A stretch of 64,000 nucleotides of DNA from Rubrolithibacter danxiaensis (GTDB lineage: Bacteria; Bacteroidota; Bacteroidia; Sphingobacteriales; Sphingobacteriaceae): contig NZ_JBKOPS010000005.1 in NCBI RefSeq assembly GCF_047272945.1, positions 248,001 through 312,000 on the forward strand, in the 5' to 3' direction. Of the stretch, positions 17,204-25,522 are shown one piece after another; positions within the stretch are counted from its first letter, which is position 1, and every line of letters begins with the position of its first letter. The translations under genes were made by a program, and so were the position numbers. Under the pieces are notes generated by a model, which did no database searches, had not been told where the DNA came from, and worked only from the letters and a program-made list of their open reading frames with translations.

Positions 17204-17307
17204 GGCACAGGGCTGCTGAGCGTCCAAGAGCTTCCCGCATAAACACATGCCAAACGCTCAAGTCTTTCATTTATTCGTTTGCCTCTTGGACTTTATTGCC
17301 CTGTGCC
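17204..17307. repeat. Nested inverted repeats with mutually exclusive stems upstream of radC-like gene
   Basis: GGCACAGGGC (17204-17213) and GCCCTGTGCC (17298-17307) are a perfect 10-bp pair. Inside, GTCCAAGAG (17222-17230) pairs with CTCTTGGAC (17283-17291), and TGAGCG (17217-17222) pairs with CGCTCA (17255-17260). The last two share base 17222, so they compete at the edge. It could be a structured leader RNA for the radC-like gene, a non-coding RNA, or a single-strand DNA structure used in transfer. The TGAGCGT word also occurs in the inverted repeat near 14.39 kb. Confidence 0.6.
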
Positions 17308-17353
17308 TTCATAGCATCCATAATTAATTTTTAAACTTTTAAATCATTGAATT

Positions 17354-17824
17354 ATGGAAAGCGTAATGAGTATTTCAGAAATGTACAAGGTTGCAGAAAT
17401 TGAACTGGTTTACAAAACTAAGGTAAAGGCATCACAGCGTCCTAAAGCATCCACTTCAAAAGAAGTCTATCAAATCCTTTTGCAAAGCTGGGATGAAAAT
17501 AAAATAGAATTTGTAGAGCAGTTTAAAATTCTGCTGCTGAATCGAGGCAATAAGGTACTTGGTGTTTATGAAATTTCAACAGGCGGAATGGCCGGAACAA
17601 TAGCCGATCCCAAACTGATATTTAGCGCTGCCTTAAAAAGTTGTGCCAGCTCTGTTATTTTGAGCCATAATCATCCATCTGGTAATCTTAAACCCAGCAA
17701 TGCCGATATTCAGTTGACACAAAAGATTGTCAAAGCCGGCAACTTGTTGGATATTGCAGTACTGGATCATGTGATTGTCTCAGCAGAAGGATTCTATTCA
17801 TTCGCTGACGAGGGGCTTATATAG
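17354..17824 (+). CDS. RadC/JAB-domain protein
   Basis: A 156-residue MPN/JAB-fold protein of the short mobile-element RadC type. The metal-site motif is complete: His105 and His107 in LSHNHPSG, followed by Asp118 in PSNADIQ. It lacks the N-terminal helix-hairpin-helix part of full-length chromosomal RadC. The family is predicted to be a metalloprotease-like or nuclease-related fold, but no activity is proven. It is preceded by the nested inverted repeat at 17204-17307. Confidence 0.88.
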   Translation: MESVMSISEMYKVAEIELVYKTKVKASQRPKASTSKEVYQILLQSWDENKIEFVEQFKILLLNRGNKVLGVYEISTGGMAGTIADPKLIFSAALKSCASSVILSHNHPSGNLKPSNADIQLTQKIVKAGNLLDIAVLDHVIVSAEGFYSFADEGLI

Positions 17825-17900
17825 TCCCTTTTTTTATTCAGGTTGTTTTTTAAAAAAAGAGATAATTGTAAATTTGAATATCTGCTAAAATCAAATTACT

Positions 17901-18428
17901 ATGAAAAAGTCCATCATTATTTTATTGCCAATTGCTTTCCTGATATCAAGTTGTGCTGAAAAAAATGAGTTAAACCGGGAAGAAGCTCTTCGCCTCATCA
18001 AACAGGATAAACAGTATCCAACTGTAATTGATTATGATATTTTTTGTGCAGATCCTGAATTTGCAAAAAAGGTGCTTGATGCCGGACTGGAAACACAAGG
18101 TCTTGTCACTGTACAACGTACTCAAAAATTAGCGGATGCAGGCAAACCTATTATCCAGTTTTCAGACAAAGCCGAACCGTATCTATTACCTACTTCTGAG
18201 AAGGATAAATCAATAGATATCCAAAAGGTAAAACTGGCTGAGGAAGAATTACAGGAAGTTACAGGTATAAAGATGACGAATGATGGAAAAAATGCTGTAG
18301 TAGAATATACCACGTCTTATAAAAATATCACTCCATTTTCAACTTTAGTCAATACTGATTTTAAAGAAAAAGATACACATACAGCAACTTTCGCTTTATA
18401 TGATGACGGTTGGCGACTAGAGAAATAG
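17901..18428 (+). CDS. Lipoprotein of unknown function
   Basis: A 175-residue protein with a clear lipoprotein signal: MKKSIIILLPIAFLISS then Cys18. The mature part is polar, likely a single small globular domain with a C-terminal TFALYDDGWRLEK that looks like the last strands of a nuclear-transport-factor-2 type fold (weak inference). No family recognised. It converges on an XRE-type regulator gene. Confidence 0.7.
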   Translation: MKKSIIILLPIAFLISSCAEKNELNREEALRLIKQDKQYPTVIDYDIFCADPEFAKKVLDAGLETQGLVTVQRTQKLADAGKPIIQFSDKAEPYLLPTSEKDKSIDIQKVKLAEEELQEVTGIKMTNDGKNAVVEYTTSYKNITPFSTLVNTDFKEKDTHTATFALYDDGWRLEK

Positions 18429-18443
18429 ATATTAAAATTATTA

Positions 18444-18731
18444 CTAGTCAAAGCCTTCTTTAAAGAATTCTGGTAAAGTCATCTTAAATGCTTCAATTAT
18501 CTTGACCAGACTGCTGAACTTCAGATCCTGACCATTCTCATATCTTCCCCATTGTGCCCTCGATATATTATGTTCATATGCAAAAAATTCATAACTGGTA
18601 TAACCGGCCTTAATACGAAGCTCCTTTATCCGCTTACCTAACTTTTGCAGGTACTCTTTAGAATGAGTTTCATGCTGTTCGTTATTCTTTTTGTTTTGGC
18701 CTTGCATAAGGTAAAACAAAGTAATAGCCAT
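18444..18731 (-). CDS. XRE-family helix-turn-helix regulator
   Basis: A 95-residue DNA-binding protein with one HTH_3/XRE domain at about residues 28-92: LGKRIKELRIKAGYTSYEFF, ISRAQWGRYENG and FSSLVKIIEAFKMTLPEFF. It follows the usual Cro/C1 pattern. A shorter start at the internal Met (residue 9) is possible. Single-domain XRE regulators in mobile elements often control transfer or cargo genes; target unknown. Confidence 0.85.
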   Translation of the reverse strand: MAITLFYLMQGQNKKNNEQHETHSKEYLQKLGKRIKELRIKAGYTSYEFFAYEHNISRAQWGRYENGQDLKFSSLVKIIEAFKMTLPEFFKEGFD

Positions 18732-18949
18732 CTGCGATACAACTACTCAAATGATGGCTATTTATAAGTAGCTTTTTGAATTATTATTTCTAATTTTACG
18801 TTTCAAAGTCGAATAAAACTATAGAGGACACATTTATTGGTGTTGGACACTTCTATAGTCCAGTTCAATAGCTGCTGTCTGTCTTAATTTTTATTGGCAG
18901 TCATCTATAAGTTTAATAATATATAAGTTTAATAATAAAAGCTAAGCTT

Positions 18950-19156
18950 ATGACTTTCGTTAGTCATTATCCCGGATTTGAATATTCTATCGAACAACTA
19001 TACAAGTTCATAGCCGTTCATGAACTTTTTACTATTATGCTGAATGACGGAAGAATCATTCATTTTACTCCAAATGATCCTGATTCATTCCGTCAATGGT
19101 TACAGAAGCATCAGATTCAGGATATCCGTCGCGAAGACGGATGGGTGATTTCTTAA
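18950..19156 (+). CDS. Small conserved-looking hypothetical protein, 68 residues
   Basis: A polar protein starting MTFVSHYPGFEYSIEQLY with an ending QDIRREDGWVIS. The ILMN-like LNDGRIIHF and the tail resemble a small beta domain. No membrane segment. Just upstream, ATAAGTTTAATAATA is repeated directly twice (near 18905-18940), which may be a regulator site. Function unknown. Confidence 0.55.
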   Translation: MTFVSHYPGFEYSIEQLYKFIAVHELFTIMLNDGRIIHFTPNDPDSFRQWLQKHQIQDIRREDGWVIS

Positions 19157-19212
19157 AGTATTTATAAAATTTGTTTTCAAACTTGCATCCCTATCAGTAA
19201 GCGTTACATTGG

Positions 19213-19956
19213 TTACCTTCCGCCACTTACATCAATGAATGTTCCGGTTGAATAGGAAGACTTTTCTGAAACCAGCCACAGGATAGCTTCGGCAACTTCC
19301 TCAGCCAAGCCTCCTCTTTTCATAGGAATGCTATTTTTAATTCTTTCTATGCGGCCCGGTTCACCGCCATCGGCATGTATGTCTGTATAAATAAATGCCG
19401 GACGAACACCATTTACACGTATTCCCTCTTCGGCAACTTCTTTTGATAGTCCGACGGTAAAAGTATCAATAGCACCTTTGGAAGCTGCATAATCAATATA
19501 TTCTCCTGGAGCGCCGGTTTTAGCGGCAATTGATGAGACATTAACGATGGAGCCGCCGCTTCCTCCGTATTTTAACGACATTCGCTTTACAGCTTCTCTT
19601 GCGCAAATAAATTGTCCGGTAATATTTACCCTGAAAATCCGGTTTAGACGTTCAGCATCCATGTTTTCGAGTGGCATCTGCCGTTCCAGTATCCCGGCGT
19701 TATTAACTAAAGCATGCAGATTACCCAAAAGTCTGTCTGTTTCTGAAAACAGTTTTACTACTTCTTTCTCTTTTGAAATATCAGCCTGAATGGAAACGGC
19801 TGTTCCTCCCTTGCCGGTTATTTCAGAGACAACTTTATCTGCAGCAGTTTTATTTTTGTGATAGTTTATCACTACTGCATGTCCGGCTTCGGCAGCCAAT
19901 ATGGCTGTAGCAGCGCCAATGCCGCGGCTGGCACCTGTAATTAAAATCGTTTTCAT
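19213..19956 (-). CDS. Short-chain dehydrogenase/reductase
   Basis: A 247-residue classical SDR. The NAD(P)-binding TGASRGIGAA motif lies at residues 6-15, NNAG near 89, and the catalytic Tyr-Lys pair in YAASKGAIDTF near residue 157. It resembles the glucose-1-dehydrogenase/FabG-type group; substrate unknown. Its start overlaps the stop of the upstream ketopantoate reductase-like gene (ATGA), so the two are translationally coupled at the end of a six-gene minus-strand cargo operon. Confidence 0.9.
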   Translation of the reverse strand: MKTILITGASRGIGAATAILAAEAGHAVVINYHKNKTAADKVVSEITGKGGTAVSIQADISKEKEVVKLFSETDRLLGNLHALVNNAGILERQMPLENMDAERLNRIFRVNITGQFICAREAVKRMSLKYGGSGGSIVNVSSIAAKTGAPGEYIDYAASKGAIDTFTVGLSKEVAEEGIRVNGVRPAFIYTDIHADGGEPGRIERIKNSIPMKRGGLAEEVAEAILWLVSEKSSYSTGTFIDVSGGR

Positions 19957-20873
19957 TGATTCAATTCTGATTTCAGTTTCGTTAATTCTCCAAGTAGTTT
20001 AGTTTCCTTTACCAAATTTTCCTTATTCAATGTTTTTGCGATAGCGGCAATCTCCAGGTTTAAAGTTTCTATTTCAGTAGGCCTCTTATTCTTAATATCC
20101 TGTAAGGTAGATATGAGCTGTCCCTCAGAAGATTTGCTTATTAATAAAAGGCTTTCTGTAACTTCATCGGAATTTAGTATAATTCCTTTTTCTCTCGCAA
20201 TTGAAACACATTCTGCTATTACTCTTTTCGCCATTTCAAGAACTCGGCCTTCTCGATGAAAAATTCCGTTATCAACTTCAAGAAGCGGACAAATAGAATT
20301 GAAAACACAATTAATAATCGCTTTTTTCCATATTACAGGTTGAATGTTTTGTTCGGCTTTGAATTGAAAGTCGGGGCTATTTAGCTGTTCAACAATTGCG
20401 TTTAAATGCGTGTTGCTTCTCTTTATTATTCCGATTGGCGAAATTGAAACCGGTTTAAAACTGACTTTGTTTTCGGCAATGGTCTGGCAGGTAACAAAAA
20501 GAACGCAGCGGTAGATTTCAGGAAAATGATTGTCCACAAAAACCTGCTCAACTCCTAAACCATTCTGCAGAATTACAACAGGTGAACTGTTTGCTTTTTT
20601 CCCAAGTGCCTGAGCCAGATTTTTGTTACCATAAGATTTGTTGGTTAAAGCGATAATACCGTCCAACTGCGGAAAGTTACTTAAGGTACTAATTTCAATT
20701 TCAGCTTCAAGTTCTGTTTTGTCATCTGATGTGATCTGAATTTTTTCGAAATATGTTGATTTATCATCAAGACTTCCCCTGAGGAGAATAACTTTTCTGC
20801 CCGCAAGTTTCAGGAAAACAGCCAATGCTTTGCCAATTGCCCCGGCTCCAATGATGTATATATCATTCTTCAT
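19953..20873 (-). CDS. Ketopantoate reductase-like (ApbA/PanE family) protein
   Basis: A 306-residue two-domain dehydrogenase. It has the Rossmann GAGAIGKALAVFL loop at the N-terminus, the ILQNGLGVEQ loop near residue 104 that is diagnostic of the ApbA/PanE family, and the WKKAIINCVFNSICPLLE stretch at the start of the C-terminal helical domain with the catalytic Lys. The family converts 2-dehydropantoate to pantoate with NADPH for pantothenate and CoA, but many paralogs act on other 2-oxo acids. On a mobile element next to SDR and GNAT genes, a different substrate is likely. Confidence 0.85.
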   Translation of the reverse strand: MKNDIYIIGAGAIGKALAVFLKLAGRKVILLRGSLDDKSTYFEKIQITSDDKTELEAEIEISTLSNFPQLDGIIALTNKSYGNKNLAQALGKKANSSPVVILQNGLGVEQVFVDNHFPEIYRCVLFVTCQTIAENKVSFKPVSISPIGIIKRSNTHLNAIVEQLNSPDFQFKAEQNIQPVIWKKAIINCVFNSICPLLEVDNGIFHREGRVLEMAKRVIAECVSIAREKGIILNSDEVTESLLLISKSSEGQLISTLQDIKNKRPTEIETLNLEIAAIAKTLNKENLVKETKLLGELTKLKSELNQ

Positions 20874-20884
20874 ATTTAAGATTT

Positions 20885-21340
20885 TTAAAGCTGCAGCTCC
20901 ATTTTGATATCAGCACGTTTGTAAACGCCTTTTTCAAGCGGTATTTCCGTAAAGCCTAGTTTCCGGTAAATTCCAATCGCCGGTTTTAGTACAGTCTGCG
21001 AGTAAAGAATTACACGTTCGGCTTTCAGCGTTGTTTTGGCTTCATTAACGGCAGCACTGCACAAAAGCTTTCCCGCCCCCAAGCCTTGAAATGCTTCATT
21101 TACCGCCATCTTGGTAAGTTCGTATGTACCCGGCTGTACAAATTTCAGCGCTGCTGTTCCAATAATCTGTTTATTATATTCAGCAAATAAAATGATTCCG
21201 CCTTCTTTAAGGATTGCTTCATCCGGGTTTGCAAGCACCCATTCATCTATCGGTTCTACCTGAAAATATTTATTCAGCCAAGCTTTATTCAATCGTTCAA
21301 AGTGCGGCTGGTATTCTGGTTTGTATTGTATGATGTTCAT
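20885..21340 (-). CDS. GNAT-family N-acetyltransferase
   Basis: A 151-residue acetyltransferase. The acetyl-CoA loop is visible as LTKMAVNEAFQGLGAGKLL (motif A, Q-x-x-G-x-G) followed by a VILYSQTVLKPAIGIYRKLGF motif B. The N-terminal start YKPEYQPHFERLNKAWL is typical of the small amine-acetylating group. Substrate unknown. It is 8 to 11 bases from its neighbours on the same strand. Confidence 0.88.
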   Translation of the reverse strand: MNIIQYKPEYQPHFERLNKAWLNKYFQVEPIDEWVLANPDEAILKEGGIILFAEYNKQIIGTAALKFVQPGTYELTKMAVNEAFQGLGAGKLLCSAAVNEAKTTLKAERVILYSQTVLKPAIGIYRKLGFTEIPLEKGVYKRADIKMELQL

Positions 21341-21348
21341 GGTATAGA

Positions 21349-22286
21349 TTATTTAACGAATGCCGGCTTTCCGGCGGATAGTTTTCTTTCTTTAAGTATA
21401 GTATATCCTTTGTTGATCCAATATACACCGCTAACTATGGTAATTAATGACAATCCCGTTATCCAGGTAATTTTTTCATTCAGGATAAGGTAGCCAAGCA
21501 ATATGGCAATAAGCGGATTGATATAGGCATAAACAGAAGCAAGGCCCGCCGGCAGTTGTTCAAGAGCATAGAGAAAACAGCCATACGATATTATGATCCG
21601 ACTATGACCAGATATACTAATGCCCAAATGCTACTCGAAGAAACAGTATGCATCTGCGACAAATCATCAAAAAATAAACTGAGTATTAAAAGTACAATGC
21701 CTCCGCTGGTCAGCTGTACCGCGGCATTGACAAAGGCATCAGCAGAAGATTTCCGGTACTTGGCATACACAGTACCGCCTGCCCAGCAAAAGGACGCAAA
21801 GAATGCTATAATTATACCAATGAAATAATCGGGATTGGTAAGGTCGGAAATATTATCCCTGAATATCAGTATGATTCCCATGCACCCTAACAGCAATCCC
21901 AGAAAGACATACTTATTCAGCGATTGCCTGTCAATAGCTGATGCATAATTTATAAAAATTACATAGACTGGCATTGCTGAAACAATCAATGCCGCCAATC
22001 CGCTGGGAATATACTTTTCTGCCCAGCCTACCAGTCCATTGCCCATCGCAATCATCAATATTCCCGCCATAGCCTGTCTTTTTACGTCCTTTTTGCTGAT
22101 TTTTATTTTATTTCCGAAGAGCAGTAATATTCCAAACAGCAGGGCACCAGCAGTAACCTGCCTGATACCTGAAAAAAGAAAAGCAGGGAATGTGCTGACG
22201 CCTATACGCATTGCAAGATAAGTGGTTTCCCAAACCACGCAGACCACCGTCAATGCTAAATATGCCTTTGTGTTTGATTTAATCAT
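21349..22286 (-). pseudogene. EamA/DMT-family transporter with a frameshift
   Basis: Two minus-strand frames together make one ten-helix EamA drug/metabolite transporter. The N-terminal part (22286 down to 21591) ends ALVYLVIVGS then TAA, while the missing rest (IISYGCFLYALEQLPAGLASVYAYINPL) is read in the next frame down to 21349. Joined at the GGATC-ATAATATCG stretch near 21600 they fit the usual VGS.IgY..y.yaL..lPa pattern, so one base is missing there. It is either an inactivated exporter or a base error. The operon genes on either side are intact. Confidence 0.75.
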
Positions 22287-22333
22287 GGGTTATTATCGTT
22301 CGATTTGTTGAATGCGATTTATCATCCTTCTGA

Positions 22334-22828
22334 TTATAATTTGTTAATTGTCTTTTCAGGAATAAGCTGCAACGCTCTTTCGGAAAAACTTTTCTTTTTT
22401 AGCTGATCTTCTACTTCTATAATAGCCTGCATTAAGTTGTTTTGTGTATTGGTAAGGTCAGTTACCGCAGTGATTATGATCTGCCATACCGGCTTCATCT
22501 GTTCAACCAATGCCTGCCCCTTAGCCGTTAACTGAATCAAACGCTTTCTTTCGTCTGTTTTATCCCGTTTTGAGCGTATCAGCTTCTGTTTCTCCAGTTC
22601 TTTTAACAAACTGATTGTTGAAGGGTGCGTATAGCCTATTTCAGCCGCAATTTCAACCACGCTTAATACAGGTTTTAAATGCAGAGCATAAATCACAGGA
22701 AACCACTTGGGTTCAAAGTCAACCCTGTGAGCTTTATATATCTGCAAACCATCCTTACGTATCAGATCGCTCAGGCGCTGGAGCCTTGTTGAAATAGCGA
22801 GTATCCCCGCTTCATCTATTACATTCAT
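22334..22828 (-). CDS. MarR-family transcriptional regulator
   Basis: A 164-residue winged-helix regulator. The recognition region VVEIAAEIGYTHPSTISLLK and the wing with SKRDKTDERKRLIQLT are typical of MarR. The N- and C-terminal helices are of normal length for a dimer. It is the second gene of the cargo operon, 47 bases before the EamA transporter, so the usual role would be to repress this operon and release it on ligand binding. Confidence 0.9.
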   Translation of the reverse strand: MNVIDEAGILAISTRLQRLSDLIRKDGLQIYKAHRVDFEPKWFPVIYALHLKPVLSVVEIAAEIGYTHPSTISLLKELEKQKLIRSKRDKTDERKRLIQLTAKGQALVEQMKPVWQIIITAVTDLTNTQNNLMQAIIEVEDQLKKKSFSERALQLIPEKTINKL

Positions 22829-22833
22829 TACTG

Positions 22834-23331
22834 TTAATTATTTAGGTGCAAATGATAATATACATTTTCCCCCATCATTGCAGGAAAGTAATGAGGCAAG
22901 TCTTCCTTATTGATCCTTTGAAATCCATTACGCTCATAAAAGCGATGCGCCGCCTTAAGCATATCCACAGTTCCCAGATAAAGGTCAGTAATCTGTTGAT
23001 CAATACAATATTCAATAAGTGTTTTAAGTAACTGCTGCGCTATGCCAGTATCGCTGCCGCGGAATTCCTTTTTCACAAACATCTTTCGGATTGCTCCGGC
23101 ATTATGGCCGGTTGAGATAAGCGCTATAGTTCCCACTAATTCTTCCTTATGCAATGCACCCCAGAACCCGCCTCCTGTTCCATAATAATGTGTTTCAATA
23201 TCCAGCAAATCCGGCTGGCCTTCGAGCGTGACAGGAACATTAAATTCTATCTGTTGTATAGGAAGAATAAGATTTAAAATTGGTTTGCAGTACGCGTTAT
23301 TCAAGGTTTTAATACTAAAATCTGTATTCAT
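22834..23331 (-). CDS. GNAT-family N-acetyltransferase
   Basis: A 165-residue acetyltransferase starting the cargo operon. Motif A is IRKMFVKKEFRGSDTGIAQ, with a less usual GSDTG in place of G-x-G-x-G/A, and motif B is AAHRFYERNGFQRI. It stops five bases before the MarR gene. Substrate unknown. MarR fused or linked to a GNAT is a common arrangement, so the two may act on the same ligand class. Confidence 0.88.
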   Translation of the reverse strand: MNTDFSIKTLNNAYCKPILNLILPIQQIEFNVPVTLEGQPDLLDIETHYYGTGGGFWGALHKEELVGTIALISTGHNAGAIRKMFVKKEFRGSDTGIAQQLLKTLIEYCIDQQITDLYLGTVDMLKAAHRFYERNGFQRINKEDLPHYFPAMMGENVYYHLHLNN

Positions 23332-23508
23332 CTCATTTTAAATTTATTCAAAAGTATGTAGCATACTACGTATATGCAAACATTTTATTAAATTATTGAA
23401 AATATGATACTATCCAGTATTCTTTACTACCACTCAACTTCTTCATTAGACAAAAACGATATTTACAAATGATCGGTAAAGGTATAATCAGATATAGGAA
23501 AGGAAGAG

Positions 23509-23531
23509 GGCTGACTTATCGAAAGTCAGCC
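23509..23531 (-). terminator. Hairpin downstream of the 23544-23834 gene
   Basis: GGCTGACTT (23509-23517) and AAGTCAGCC (23523-23531) form a perfect 9-bp stem with a five-base loop, just after the stop of a minus-strand gene. On that strand it is followed by a C/T-rich stretch and not a clean T run. Confidence 0.5.
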
Positions 23532-23543
23532 TTCCGGAGTAGG

Positions 23544-23834
23544 TCATTTGCTGTGTCCTAAAGTATTAAGCTTTTCGCTTAATTCAATAAGTCCAGCCTT
23601 TTGCAGACAATCATCTGCCAGTGTCTTCAGTTCTTCTATACTCTCTCCGGGAACACTGGACAATAAGCTGGATGTTTCATTACCATCTTTTACCGATAAG
23701 CCACGCTCAATAACATGGTTCAGCAAGAGTACATTTTTGCGTGAGATTTTCATGTCAATCTTCACAGTCTCATTCATGCCAGGGATACTCAATATGGTAT
23801 CATAAACCTTGGCTACATCATTTGTTGTAAGCAT
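23544..23834 (-). CDS. Conserved mobile-element hypothetical protein, 96 residues
   Basis: A soluble, mainly helical protein starting MLTTNDVAKVYDTILSIPGM. The frame is open three codons further up but the inner ATG is more likely. It has the look of a small conserved Bacteroidota mobile-element protein (MNETVKIDMKI.RKNVLLL) often seen near primase and mobilization genes; function unknown. It is divergent from the primase-like gene at 23989. Confidence 0.6.
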   Translation of the reverse strand: MLTTNDVAKVYDTILSIPGMNETVKIDMKISRKNVLLLNHVIERGLSVKDGNETSSLLSSVPGESIEELKTLADDCLQKAGLIELSEKLNTLGHSK

Positions 23835-23988
23835 AATCCACACGTTTTAAATTATTAAACTTCACAAACAAAAGTAGAAAGCCGTGTTTAAACCATCCTC
23901 ATCAAAATATGGGGAGGATAGGAAGTACCCGTTCTGCTTGTTTAACTTCGTATTCATAATCTGAATGTGAAATTGAAAATGTGCGGTT

Positions 23989-24879
23989 ATGGATATCAGA
24001 AACAAGCGACTTCCCATCAGTGAAGTCAGGGAAATGGACATGGTTAGTTACCTGTCTGCTTTAGGCCATGAGCCTTCAAAAATCAGAAGTGCCGATTATT
24101 GGTATTTGTCTCCTTTACGGGAAGAAAAAATACCGTCCTTCAAGATCAACCGAAAGCTGAACCGATGGTACGATCACGGTTTAGGCAAGGGCGGTAACCT
24201 GATTGATTTTGCTATCCTGTATCATGGATGCACTATCGGTGAATTGTTCGAAAAATTGAGTGGCAATCTTTTCGTTCAAAAGCCGATTATCTATTTATCC
24301 AAGACAGAAGCTGAATCTGGAAACAGGATAAAGATAGTTAAAGATTTTACCCTCACATCTGATGCTTTACTGCGCTACCTGCAGCAGCGGCGGATACCCA
24401 TTAGTGTAGCCGATGGATATTGCCGTGAAGTCCGTTATGAACTCAATGATAAAACCTATTACGGCATCGGATTTAAGAATGATTCAGGCGGCTACGAAAT
24501 CCGCAATCCCTATTACAAATGTAGCAGTTCTCCCAAAGATATAACCACGCTCAGAAACGGCTCAGATGAAGTGACAGTTTTCGAGGGCTTTATTGACTTC
24601 CTTTCATTTAGAAGTATTCACAGGAACGAGCCTCTAAACCGAAGCGATTTCGTGGTTTTAAACTCCCTTTCTTTCTTTGAGAAAGCCCGGCCATTTATGG
24701 AGAAACACCAAACGATCCGACTCTATTTAGACCGCGATACTGCCGGACAAAATTGCAGTCGTTATGCCGAATCTTTAAGTATAAAATACAGCGATGAAAG
24801 CGGGCTGTATAAGCACTATAAAGATTTCAATGACTGGGTGATGAATTTTGGAAGGTCTTCTAATAAGCCTCCCGGTTAA
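23989..24879 (+). CDS. Toprim-domain DNA primase-like protein of a mobile element
   Basis: A 296-residue relative of the DnaG N-terminal part. Residues about 15-90 resemble a CHC2 zinc-finger domain (YWYLSPLREEKIPSFKIN, WYDHGLGKGGNLIDF), but the zinc-binding Cys/His residues are missing. The Toprim fold follows with the acidic EGFIDFLS near residue 205 and the LYLDRDTAGQN metal site near residue 246. No helicase-binding domain is present. It probably primes the transferred strand in the recipient. It lies upstream of the mobilization genes. Confidence 0.85.
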   Translation: MDIRNKRLPISEVREMDMVSYLSALGHEPSKIRSADYWYLSPLREEKIPSFKINRKLNRWYDHGLGKGGNLIDFAILYHGCTIGELFEKLSGNLFVQKPIIYLSKTEAESGNRIKIVKDFTLTSDALLRYLQQRRIPISVADGYCREVRYELNDKTYYGIGFKNDSGGYEIRNPYYKCSSSPKDITTLRNGSDEVTVFEGFIDFLSFRSIHRNEPLNRSDFVVLNSLSFFEKARPFMEKHQTIRLYLDRDTAGQNCSRYAESLSIKYSDESGLYKHYKDFNDWVMNFGRSSNKPPG

Positions 24880-25020
24880 AAATCCTAGCAAAATGAAGAC
24901 CAGCCATATTTTGTATTTGTTAAAAAATCAAGGATTAAGAACGCCTGAAAATAGATTTTTTAGCACTGTAAAATCATAAAAACATTAAAAAGGCTGGGAA
25001 GATTGCCTCTTTCGTGCAAT

Positions 25021-25090
25021 CGGCCAGATGTCCGGTTGTTAAACAACCGAATCCGGCCGCCATTTCACTCCGAAGTCGTGGGCGGTGAAA
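25021..25090. other. Candidate origin of transfer (oriT)
   Basis: Just upstream of mobC there are nested palindromes: CGGTTGTT-A-AACAACCG (25033-25049, perfect), an outer CGGCC (25021-25025) with GGCCG (25055-25059), and TTTCAC (25063-25068) with GTGAAA (25085-25090). A short inverted repeat right before MobC and relaxase genes is the usual place for oriT. The nick site cannot be assigned from sequence alone. Confidence 0.5.
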
Positions 25091-25132
25091 CTCAAAAAGT
25101 AAATAGTTTGAAAACGTGTAAATGAAATAGTG

Positions 25133-25522
25133 ATGGAAGAGAAAAAATCAAACAGAAGCCGGATAATCGGATTGAGGCTTACCTTAAAAGAGTACGAGCA
25201 GATTGAGAAAAAATGCAAGGCAAGCACCTGCCGCAAGCTGAGTGATTATGTACGCCGGAGCATCTTTGAAAAACCTATTGTTACTACCTACCGCAACAAG
25301 TCCTTGGATGACTTTATGGCAGAGGTAATAAGGCTTAGAAATGAGTTGAACGGTATCGGAAACAACTTCAACCAGGCAGTAAAAAAACTGCACACACTTC
25401 ACCAGATTGCCGAGTTCCGGGCATGGTTAATCACTTACGAATTGGAGAAAAAAATTCTTTTCAACAAAGTGGATGAGGTCAAAAAACACATCCAAAAAAT
25501 CGCCGAAACATGGTTGCAGTAA
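25133..25522 (+). CDS. mobC: MobC-like relaxosome accessory protein
   Basis: A 129-residue basic DNA-binding protein that would help the relaxase bind oriT. It has an N-terminal ribbon-helix-helix-like part (SRIIGLRLTLKEYEQIEKKC) followed by the MobC helices with LSDYVRRSIF and LRNELNGIGNNFNQAVKKLH, the hallmark of the Bacteroidota mobilization family. ATG 25133 is used; another lies three bases before. It overlaps the relaxase gene by 13 bases. Confidence 0.88.
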   Translation: MEEKKSNRSRIIGLRLTLKEYEQIEKKCKASTCRKLSDYVRRSIFEKPIVTTYRNKSLDDFMAEVIRLRNELNGIGNNFNQAVKKLHTLHQIAEFRAWLITYELEKKILFNKVDEVKKHIQKIAETWLQ

